A DNA stretch of 5,525 nt from Flavobacteriales bacterium. Lineage in GTDB: Bacteria > Bacteroidota > Bacteroidia > Flavobacteriales > Crocinitomicaceae. The translations under genes and the position numbers were made by a program. Shown piece by piece: positions 1 through 5,525 of this stretch. The notes beneath the pieces are model-generated. The model did not search any database. It worked only from the letters and a program-made list of their open reading frames with translations, and was not told the origin of the DNA. The DNA is taken from the NCBI GenBank assembly GCA_947375085.1, contig CANCEQ010000216.1:1-5525 (forward strand), in the 5' to 3' direction. Numbering within the stretch: the stretch's first letter is position 1; each line of letters starts with the position of its first letter.

Positions 1-252
1 CAGATTATAAGGAATCATTTCAAAATAACTAAATTCAAATTTGAAAATTTATCTGTTGAAAAGAAGAAACATTTCATTGAGAATACGTTACTAAAAGATG
101 TTGCCCTTCAAAATGAACTAAAAGGAATCATCCTAGGCTTTTTCACAAACGAGGAATTTGAAGCTTATTCTCAAAGCATAAATAATGTTAACAAACGTAT
201 TTTCGGTATTATCAAAGAAAGAATTATAAGTAATTTAAGTGAATTGAAATAA
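1..252 (+). CDS. C-terminal 83 residues of an unrecognised protein (5' end outside the window)
   Basis: The frame is open from the first base for 83 codons and ends at a TAA at 250..252. It contains no ATG, so the start must lie upstream of the window. The peptide is mixed charged and hydrophobic (for example LKGIILGFF, then NEEFEAYSQS, then a basic segment NKRIFGIIKERI). It reads like the helical, soluble end of a cytoplasmic protein: there is no long hydrophobic segment and no cysteine. Codon use is AT-rich like the other genes, and the frame stops 29 bases before a strong terminator, which supports real coding. It runs convergently to topA. I do not recognise the family and assign no function; the coding call is fairly secure, the identity is open. 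Confidence 0.7.
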   Translation, partial: QIIRNHFKITKFKFENLSVEKKKHFIENTLLKDVALQNELKGIILGFFTNEEFEAYSQSINNVNKRIFGIIKERIISNLSELK

Positions 253-281
253 TGTAGCTCTTTTTACTTTCGAATACCATA

Positions 282-323
282 AATAAAAATGGCGTATTTA
301 AAATTAAATACGCCATTTTTATT
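282..323. terminator. Bidirectional Rho-independent terminator between convergent genes
   Basis: Bases 282..300 pair with 305..323 to give a 19-bp inverted repeat with a GGCG/CGCC core (291..294 with 311..314) and a short AT loop. The outer stem is A-rich on the left arm and T-rich on the right arm, so on either strand the transcript has a stem followed by a U-rich run. It lies 29 bases after the stop of the left-hand partial gene and 16 bases after the topA stop on the other strand, as expected for a shared terminator of two convergent genes. Confidence 0.88.
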
Positions 324-339
324 ATTTTGAATTAATATC

Positions 340-2745
340 TTATTTTTTCTTTGCGACAACCTTTTTAACTGGTGCTTTTTTCTTCGCTGGTGCTTTCTTT
401 GCAACCACTTTCGCCTCCGATTTTACAGGTGCTTTTTTCTTAAATTTACTAACCGGTTGATTTTCAGAAATAGTGATACATTCTTCTAAAGTCAATTTTT
501 CAACTTCTATATCTTTCGGTAATTTGAAATTATCTTTTCCGATTTTTAAGAAAGGCCCCCAACGTCCGTTTAACAATTGAACATCTGGATTTTCAGGAAA
601 TTGTTTGATGATTTTATCAATATCCGCCTGACGTTTAGCTAAAATAATTTCAATTGCTTTATCTAAATCTACTGTCATCGGACTTTCTTCTTTCGGTAAA
701 GAAACGAAAGCTTTTCCGTGCTGTAAATAAGGTCCGAAACGTCCAACATTTGCCTTCACTACTAACTCTTCAAATTCACCTAAAGTTCTTGGTAGTTTAA
801 ATAATTCTAATGCATCTTCCAATGTAATCGAACCAATTGATTGATTTTTTTGTAATGATGCAAATTGTGGTTTTTCACCTGTTTCTTTATTTTCTTCACC
901 AATTTGAACCATCGGACCGAAACGACCAATACGAACAATAATTCTTTTTCCACTTTCAGGATGAGCACCTAATTCTCTTTCACCTGAAGCTCTTTCTGAA
1001 TGCTCTAACGTATGTTCTACACTTTCGTGAAATGGAGTATAGAAATCTTGTATCATTTTCGTCCATTCAACTAAACCTCTTGCGATTTCGTCAAATTCTG
1101 CCTCTACTTTCGCAGTGAAATTATAGTCTAAAATACGTTCGAAATGTTCAGTTAAAAAATCAGTAACAACTACACCAATATCAGTTGGAGATAATTTATT
1201 TTTTTCTTTTCCTGTAATCTCAACTTTTGTTTCTTCTAAAATTGAAGTCCCTTTTAATTCGAAATATTCGTATTTTCTCTCGTCTCCGTCTTTCTCTTTT
1301 TTCTCAACATAACCACGTTTTTGAATCGTTGTAATAGTTGGAGCATAAGTAGATGGTCGACCAATTCCTAATTCTTCTAATTTTTTAACCAAAGAAGCTT
1401 CAACATATCTTGGAGCTGCTCTAGAAAAACGTTCGGTTGCTTTGATTACTTCTTTCTCTAACCCCTCTCCTACTGTTACAGCAGGTAATAAAGCTGTTTC
1501 AGACTCTTTTTCATCGTCCTCATCTTCTTCAACGTTTGATTCTAAATAAACTCTTAAGAAACCGTCAAATTTGATAACTTCTCCTTTTGCTTGAAAAACC
1601 TCATCCATTTTAGAATTTCCGATTTTAATAACCGTTCTTTCTAAATTAGCCGGACTCATTTGTGAAGCAATAGAACGTTTCCAAATCAATTCATACAAAC
1701 GAATTTCTTCACTTTCACCATTAATAGAATGTGCCGAAAAATCAGTTGGACGAATTGCCTCGTGCGCCTCTTGTGCATTCTCACTTTTCGTTTTATATTT
1801 TGTTGGGCGTGAATATTCTTTACCGTAAGCAGCTTCAATTTCAGCTTGTGCTCCATTGATTGCCGTTTCAGATAAATTCACTGAATCCGTTCTCATATAG
1901 GTGATTTTTCCAGCTTCATATAAACGTTGTGCAACAGACATCGTTCTAGTTACAGAAAAACCTAACTTCAAACTTGCCTCTTGTTGAAGAGTTGAAGTTG
2001 TAAAAGGCATTGCAGGAGTTTTAACAGCCGGTTTTTGTGTTACATCTAACACTTCAAAGTCGTTGTTTTTACACTTTTCTAAAAAAGTTTTAACCTCCGT
2101 ATTATTTTTTAATTGCTGATTTAATTCTGCTTTAATTTTCTCTTTTCCTTTTGTAAAAACTGCATTTACACGGAAAAATGATTCAGAATTATGAAGTGCA
2201 ATTTCTTTTTCTCTATCTACTATTAAACGTACCGCAACAGATTGAACTCTACCAGCCGATAAACTTGGACGAACTTTTTTCCATAAAACAGGAGATAATT
2301 CGAAACCTACCAAACGGTCTAAAATTCTTCGTGCTTGTTGTGCGTTAACTAATTCTTGATTTATATTTCTTGGATTCTCAATCGCTTTAGTAATAGCTGA
2401 TTTAGTAATCTCATTAAAGGTAATTCTTTTCGTTTCTTTTTTAGCTAAATTCAATGACTCATATAAGTGCCAAGAAATAGCCTCTCCCTCGCGGTCCTCA
2501 TCGGTAGCTAGCCATACAACTTCCGCTTCCTTTGCTAATTTCTTTAATTCAGCGACCACTGCTTTCTTATCAGGGGAAACTTCATAATTCGGTTCAAAAT
2601 TATTCGCAATATCAATCGCTATTCCTTTTTTAGCCAAATCACGAACGTGTCCGTAACTTGATTTTACAACGAAATCTTTCCCTAAATAACCTTCTATGGT
2701 TTTAGCTTTAGCAGGTGACTCGACAATTACAAGGTTTTTAGCCAT
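340..2745 (-). CDS. topA: DNA topoisomerase I (type IA)
   Basis: Complete 801-residue type IA topoisomerase, which relaxes negatively supercoiled DNA by passing a strand through a transient single-strand break. The N-terminus is a Toprim domain: NLVIVESPAKAKTI with Glu9, and TDEDREGE at 81..88, whose D82, D84 and E86 should bind Mg2+. The catalytic tyrosine is Y283 in ITYMRTDS (codon 1897..1899). Other family signatures are SAGRVQSVAVRLI (163..175), EAHEAIRPTD (326..335) and GIGRPSTYAPTI (460..471). An acidic stretch (EEDEDDEKESE, 406..416) interrupts the central domain. The C-terminal part carries three GR(F/W)GP repeats at 607, 668 and 727 and ends in a Lys/Ala/Pro tail (766..801). The only cysteines are C225 and C756, so there are no CxxC zinc fingers of the E. 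coli type. The start is ATG (MAKNLVIVES); the upstream bases are AT-rich with no Shine-Dalgarno. It is divergent from miaB and convergent with the left partial gene. Confidence 0.97.
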   Translation of the reverse strand: MAKNLVIVESPAKAKTIEGYLGKDFVVKSSYGHVRDLAKKGIAIDIANNFEPNYEVSPDKKAVVAELKKLAKEAEVVWLATDEDREGEAISWHLYESLNLAKKETKRITFNEITKSAITKAIENPRNINQELVNAQQARRILDRLVGFELSPVLWKKVRPSLSAGRVQSVAVRLIVDREKEIALHNSESFFRVNAVFTKGKEKIKAELNQQLKNNTEVKTFLEKCKNNDFEVLDVTQKPAVKTPAMPFTTSTLQQEASLKLGFSVTRTMSVAQRLYEAGKITYMRTDSVNLSETAINGAQAEIEAAYGKEYSRPTKYKTKSENAQEAHEAIRPTDFSAHSINGESEEIRLYELIWKRSIASQMSPANLERTVIKIGNSKMDEVFQAKGEVIKFDGFLRVYLESNVEEDEDDEKESETALLPAVTVGEGLEKEVIKATERFSRAAPRYVEASLVKKLEELGIGRPSTYAPTITTIQKRGYVEKKEKDGDERKYEYFELKGTSILEETKVEITGKEKNKLSPTDIGVVVTDFLTEHFERILDYNFTAKVEAEFDEIARGLVEWTKMIQDFYTPFHESVEHTLEHSERASGERELGAHPESGKRIIVRIGRFGPMVQIGEENKETGEKPQFASLQKNQSIGSITLEDALELFKLPRTLGEFEELVVKANVGRFGPYLQHGKAFVSLPKEESPMTVDLDKAIEIILAKRQADIDKIIKQFPENPDVQLLNGRWGPFLKIGKDNFKLPKDIEVEKLTLEECITISENQPVSKFKKKAPVKSEAKVVAKKAPAKKKAPVKKVVAKKK
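343..450 (-). other. Lys/Ala/Pro-rich histone-H1-like tail of TopA
   Basis: Residues 766..801 of TopA are almost entirely Lys, Ala, Pro and Val, with near-repeated units such as KKAPVK, KKAPAKKK and KKAPVKKVVAKKK, and only a few other residues. This is low complexity and strongly positive, unlike the folded repeats before it. Such tails are generally read as non-specific DNA-binding extensions; that role is inferred from composition only. Confidence 0.8.
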
Positions 2746-2808
2746 TATTCAAATAAATTGATGAATTAATTAGTGTTTATTAATGAAAATCATTGTTAAA
2801 CGAGTTTG

Positions 2809-2839
2809 CAAAGTAAATGCATTTTAAATCAAATTACAA
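2809..2839 (-). promoter_or_regulatory. Candidate topA promoter (Bacteroidota-type)
   Basis: Read on the minus strand, a TTG at 2839..2837 is followed after 20 bases by TTACTTTG at 2816..2809. This fits the Bacteroidota pattern TTG-N(about 17-23)-TAnnTTTG with one mismatch in the second base of the -7 box. It would start transcription a few bases downstream and give topA a leader of roughly 55 bases. The assignment rests on pattern and spacing only. Confidence 0.5.
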
Positions 2840-2983
2840 TGAATAAATTTTAATAAGATTTCATTTCACAACATAACTATTTAATAATCATAAAATTAAA
2901 TCAACAATAAAAATAAAAAGTAACATCTTGTTCATCTAGTATTCACATTTTTTAACGAAAATTTAGCGATTAATAGTCTGCCA

Positions 2984-3017
2984 TTTTGACATATCATTCC
3001 TTTTTTATGTACTTTTG
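2984..3017 (+). promoter_or_regulatory. Candidate miaB promoter (Bacteroidota-type)
   Basis: TTTTG at 2984..2988 is followed, after a 21-base spacer, by TACTTTTG at 3010..3017, an exact match to the Bacteroidota -7 consensus TAnnTTTG. Transcription should begin a few bases after 3017, leaving a leader of only about 15 bases before the ATG at 3039. The promoter would serve miaB and, through the tight spacing, the downstream activator gene. It faces away from the topA promoter in the same intergenic region. Confidence 0.65.
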
Positions 3018-3038
3018 ATATTCATTACAAAACGTACA

Positions 3039-4505
3039 ATGAGCAAAATTGAAAATGAAAATACAAAGATGCACGATGAGAGTCGTCAAGGTGAAGCTTT
3101 GTTAGTATCGAATACAGATAACCCAAACGGGAAAAAATTATATATTGAAAGTTATGGTTGTGCAATGAACTTCTCTGACAGTGAGGTAGTTGCTTCAATT
3201 ATGACAAATGATGGATTTACTACAACAAGAAATGTAGAAGAAGCTGATGTAATTCTTGTTAATACCTGTTCTATCAGAGATAATGCAGAGGTTAGAGTCA
3301 GAAAACGTTTAACTGATTTTAGAAAACATAAAAAAACAAATCCTAATTTAACAGTTGGTATATTAGGATGTATGGCCGAGCGACTTAAAAAATCTTTATT
3401 GGAAGATGAAAAATTAGTCGACATCGTTGCTGGACCAGATTCATACAGAGATTTACCTAATTTAATAAGTACTGTTGGAAACGGTCAAAAAGCGGTCAAC
3501 GTTTTATTATCAAGAGAAGAAACATACGCAGACATCTCCCCTGTTCGTTTAGACCAAGGTGGCGTTTCCAGTTATGTAAGTATCATGAGAGGTTGCGACA
3601 ATATGTGTTCATTTTGCGTTGTACCTTTCACAAGAGGAAGAGAACGCTCAAGAGACCCTCAAACCATTTTACAAGAATGCAAAGATTTATTTGCAGCAGG
3701 ATATAGAGAAGTTACTTTATTAGGTCAAAACGTAGATAGCTACCGATGGAATCTATCTACAAAAGGTGAAATTAAAGATGAATCACTGCCAACAACTAAT
3801 TTCGCTCAATTGTTAGAATTAGTTTCTACCGTTTCACCAGATTTACGTGTTCGTTTTTCTACCTCTCATCCAAAAGATATGACGGATGAAGTTTTAGAAA
3901 CAATTGCGCGTCACGAAAATATTTGTCCTTATATACACTTACCTGTTCAATCTGGAAGTACAACTGTATTAGAAAGAATGAATAGAGGTTATTCAAGAGA
4001 ATGGTACCTAGATAGAATTGAAGCGATTCAAAGAATTATACCTAATTGCAGTATTTCAACAGATATTATCACAGGATTTTGTGGGGAAACAGAAGAAGAA
4101 CACCAAGCAACCCTTTCATTATTAGAAGAAGTAAAATTCTGCTTTGCTTACATGTATACGTATTCTGAAAGACCAAAAACGTTAGCTGAACGAAAATTCG
4201 AAGACGATGTTCCTGAAGAAGTTAAATCAAGTCGATTAACACAAATCATTGATAAACAAAGAGCTAATTCACACGAAAACAACAAAGCTCAAATTGGAAA
4301 AATTTCAAAAGTTTTAGTAGAAGGTTTCTCTAAAAAATCAAAAGACGATATGAGTGGAAGAGACGAACGAAATTCGGTTGTTGTATTCCCTAAAGGTGAT
4401 TTTGATAAAGGTCAATATGTTTTGGTAAAAATTAAAGATTGTACATCTTCAACCTTGTTGGGTGATGTCGTTGAAATTTGTAAACCTCATCTTACTTCAA
4501 ATTAA
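3039..4505 (+). CDS. miaB: tRNA-2-methylthio-N6-dimethylallyladenosine synthase (MiaB)
   Basis: Radical-SAM methylthiotransferase that adds the 2-methylthio group to i6A at position 37 of tRNAs reading UNN codons, using two [4Fe-4S] clusters and SAM. The 488-residue protein has all three expected parts. The N-terminal MTTase domain carries cluster ligands C41 ([13 protein letters not shown]), C77 ([11 protein letters not shown]) and C111 ([10 protein letters not shown]). The radical-SAM core has the CxxxCxxC motif C186/C190/C193 in [22 protein letters not shown], plus LLGQNVDSY (227..235), HLPVQSGS (300..307) and [10 protein letters not shown] (375..384). A C-terminal TRAM-like domain runs from about 419 to 481. 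The ATG at 3039 is preferred: the in-frame TTG at 3015 lies inside the promoter's -7 box, and related proteins begin with a short variable N-terminus before [10 protein letters not shown]. There is no Shine-Dalgarno, as is usual in this phylum. The stop is six bases before the next gene, suggesting an operon. Confidence 0.96.
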   Translation: MSKIENENTKMHDESRQGEALLVSNTDNPNGKKLYIESYGCAMNFSDSEVVASIMTNDGFTTTRNVEEADVILVNTCSIRDNAEVRVRKRLTDFRKHKKTNPNLTVGILGCMAERLKKSLLEDEKLVDIVAGPDSYRDLPNLISTVGNGQKAVNVLLSREETYADISPVRLDQGGVSSYVSIMRGCDNMCSFCVVPFTRGRERSRDPQTILQECKDLFAAGYREVTLLGQNVDSYRWNLSTKGEIKDESLPTTNFAQLLELVSTVSPDLRVRFSTSHPKDMTDEVLETIARHENICPYIHLPVQSGSTTVLERMNRGYSREWYLDRIEAIQRIIPNCSISTDIITGFCGETEEEHQATLSLLEEVKFCFAYMYTYSERPKTLAERKFEDDVPEEVKSSRLTQIIDKQRANSHENNKAQIGKISKVLVEGFSKKSKDDMSGRDERNSVVVFPKGDFDKGQYVLVKIKDCTSSTLLGDVVEICKPHLTSN

Positions 4506-4511
4506 TTCAAT

Positions 4512-5405
4512 ATGAATTTACAACAAGTAAAACAACGATTCGGAATTATTGGAAATGCTCCTTTATTAAATAGAGCTTTGGAAGTTGCAATTCAGGTAGC
4601 TACAACGGACATTTCTATTCTTGTTACTGGAGAAAGTGGGACTGGAAAAGAAATTATTCCACAAGTCATACACCAATTAAGTGCACGTAAACACGGAGAA
4701 TATATCGCTGTAAACTGTGGAGCTATCCCAGAAGGAACGATTGATTCAGAATTATTTGGACACGAAAAAGGCTCATTTACAGGAGCTAGTGGAAGTCGTC
4801 AAGGCTATTTTGAAGTTGCCAATGGAGGAACGATTTTCCTAGATGAAGTTGCAGAACTTCCAATGCAAACACAAGTTCGATTATTAAGAGTTCTTGAAAC
4901 AGGTGAATTTATTCGTGTTGGAGCTTCTAAACCGATTAAAACGAATGTTCGTGTGGTTGCAGCTACAAATGAAAACATGCAAAAAGCCATTTCTTCAGGG
5001 AAATTTCGTGAAGATTTGTTTTATAGATTGAATATCATTCCTATTTCTCTACCCCCTTTGAGAAATCGTCAAGAAGATATCCATCTGATATTCAGGAAAT
5101 TTGCAAGTGATTTTGCAGATAAATATAAAATGCCAGCTATTCGTTTAACTCCAGATGGAGCTGAAACATTAACAAATTACAAATGGCCTGGAAATATTCG
5201 TCAATTAAGAAATTTGGTAGAACAAGTTTCAGTTATTGAAACCGAAAGAGAAATAGATGGTTATAAATTAGCTTCTTATTTACCGAAAGATGATGAAACT
5301 GCACCGCAAGTTGTTGATTCAAAATCAAATGACTCTTTTTCAGACAGAGAATTAATGTACAAATTCTTATTCGATATGAAAAAGGATTTAGATATGAGAA
5401 TATAA
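4512..5405 (+). CDS. Sigma-54-type AAA+ transcriptional activator, 3'-truncated
   Basis: Enhancer-binding-protein ATPase of the kind that remodels sigma-54 RNA polymerase. The 297 residues show Walker A GESGTGKE (40..47), NCGAIPEGTIDSELFGHEKG (68..87), a sigma-54 contact loop GSFTGA (87..92, variant of GAFTGA), Walker B GGTIFLDEV (105..113, D111/E112), the sensor region VVAATNENM (148..156), arginine-finger region FREDLFYRLN (165..174) and sensor II KWPGNIRQLRNLVE (224..237). The AAA+ domain starts almost at residue 1, so there is no receiver or other sensory domain. The Fis-type helix-turn-helix expected at the C-terminus is absent: after FDMKKDLD the frame gains MRI and stops. From memory, flavobacterial relatives continue past this point for roughly 120 residues and end in a helix-turn-helix, so this copy looks cut off. 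It begins six bases after the miaB stop, hence probably shares its promoter. Whether the truncation exists in the cell depends on the junction at its 3' end. Confidence 0.93.
   Translation: MNLQQVKQRFGIIGNAPLLNRALEVAIQVATTDISILVTGESGTGKEIIPQVIHQLSARKHGEYIAVNCGAIPEGTIDSELFGHEKGSFTGASGSRQGYFEVANGGTIFLDEVAELPMQTQVRLLRVLETGEFIRVGASKPIKTNVRVVAATNENMQKAISSGKFREDLFYRLNIIPISLPPLRNRQEDIHLIFRKFASDFADKYKMPAIRLTPDGAETLTNYKWPGNIRQLRNLVEQVSVIETEREIDGYKLASYLPKDDETAPQVVDSKSNDSFSDRELMYKFLFDMKKDLDMRI
5388..5405. other. Probable junction between unrelated segments (rearrangement or assembly chimera)
   Basis: Two reading frames on opposite strands both lose family-like sequence inside this interval. The plus-strand activator stops at 5405 without its C-terminal domain. 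The minus-strand epimerase frame, entering from the right, hits a TAA at 5390..5388 after only 45 visible residues. The family-like part of the activator runs to about 5393, and the epimerase-like part can be followed down to about 5394, so the join is near 5390..5396. The heptamer GATATGA occurs at 5373..5379 and again at 5391..5397, a possible microhomology. Confidence 0.7.
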
Positions 5406-5525
5406 GGCATTAGCATTTCCATTCAATCTATCTATTGATACAAAAGAATATGGTTGCTTTTCGTAAATTGCTCTACGAATAAAGTTACCGAGTATAAATC
5501 CATTTGTACCTGTTAGTAATACTTT
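5388..5525 (-). CDS. N-terminal fragment of an RmlB-like NAD-dependent epimerase/dehydratase
   Basis: Reading leftward from the window edge, the frame gives 45 residues beginning KVLLTGTNGFILGNFIRR, then a TAA at 5390..5388. This is the first beta-alpha-beta unit of an extended short-chain dehydrogenase: a hydrophobic strand, the TGxxGF dinucleotide-binding turn, NF-x-R in the first helix, a second strand (SFVSIDRL, 27..34) ending in the Asp typical of NAD binding, then NGNANALYSHI. This resembles dTDP-glucose 4,6-dehydratases of sugar-nucleotide and surface-polysaccharide pathways. The true start is probably one to a few codons to the right of the window. Family members are normally around 300 residues or more, so nearly all of the protein, including the YxxxK catalytic motif, is missing. 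By plain alignment the third glycine of TGxxGxxG is Leu, with Gly one place later. The exact substrate cannot be told. Confidence 0.72.
   Translation of the reverse strand, partial: KVLLTGTNGFILGNFIRRAIYEKQPYSFVSIDRLNGNANALYSHI

Noticed and set aside
2781..2793. Small inverted repeat AATGA-AAA-TCATT in the topA leader
   Set aside because: A 5-bp AT-rich stem is expected by chance in DNA of this composition and has no other support as an operator or attenuator.
2830..2837. Alternative topA -7 box (GTAATTTG on the minus strand)
   Set aside because: It mismatches the consensus at its first base and has no TTG at the right distance upstream; the site at 2809..2816 fits better.
3152..3424. Minus-strand open frame of 90 codons inside miaB
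   Set aside because: It lies wholly within the conserved MTTase domain of miaB, has no family resemblance and no promoter; it is an antisense shadow.
4805..4990. Minus-strand open frame of 61 codons inside the activator gene
   Set aside because: It is antisense to the Walker B and sensor region of a conserved AAA+ domain, with no independent evidence of coding.
5391..5470. Simple frameshift as the cause of the activator truncation
   Set aside because: The other plus-strand frames after 5391 do not restore family-like sequence (one gives YKALAFPFNLSIDTKEYGCF and then stops soon after), while the minus strand reads clearly as a dehydrogenase N-terminus. A join explains this better.
1..5525. 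Possible novel system, CRISPR array, mobile element, tRNA or rRNA gene
   Set aside because: No spaced direct repeats, transposase-like frames, terminal inverted repeats or tRNA-like cloverleaf sequences were seen; the genes are housekeeping and regulatory types.

Overview
The window is AT-rich bacterial DNA that looks like a chromosomal segment of a Bacteroidota, most likely class Flavobacteriia. Three things point there. The start codons lack Shine-Dalgarno sequences. Promoter-like sites fit the Bacteroidota pattern (TTG, about 20 bases, TAnnTTTG). The topA / miaB / sigma-54-activator order, and the proteins themselves, resemble what I recall from Flavobacterium and Chryseobacterium relatives. 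Genus cannot be fixed from the sequence alone.

Layout from left to right. (1) At 1..252 (+) is the C-terminal end of an unrecognised protein. (2) At 282..323 a near-perfect 19-bp hairpin, A-rich on the left and T-rich on the right, sits between two convergent genes and probably terminates both. (3) At 340..2745 (-) is topA, a complete DNA topoisomerase I with three C-terminal GR(F/W)GP repeats, no zinc-finger cysteines and a Lys/Ala/Pro-rich tail. (4) The 293-base divergent intergenic region 2746..3038 holds a candidate promoter for each flanking gene. (5) At 3039..4505 (+) is miaB, the tRNA methylthiotransferase; a longer frame beginning at a TTG at 3015 is rejected because that TTG lies inside the promoter's TAnnTTTG box. 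(6) Six bases later, at 4512..5405 (+), is a sigma-54-type AAA+ activator with no receiver domain, cut off before its C-terminal DNA-binding domain. (7) At 5388..5525 (-) is the N-terminal piece of an RmlB-like NAD-dependent epimerase/dehydratase, also cut off.

The two truncated genes at the right end stop at the same place (about 5388..5405), in opposite orientations. This looks like a join between two unrelated segments, either a real rearrangement or an assembly chimera, and it is the one clearly abnormal thing in the window. The rest is housekeeping: topA controls supercoiling, miaB modifies tRNA, and the activator appears to be co-transcribed with miaB. I see no defence system, CRISPR array, mobile element or new type of system here.
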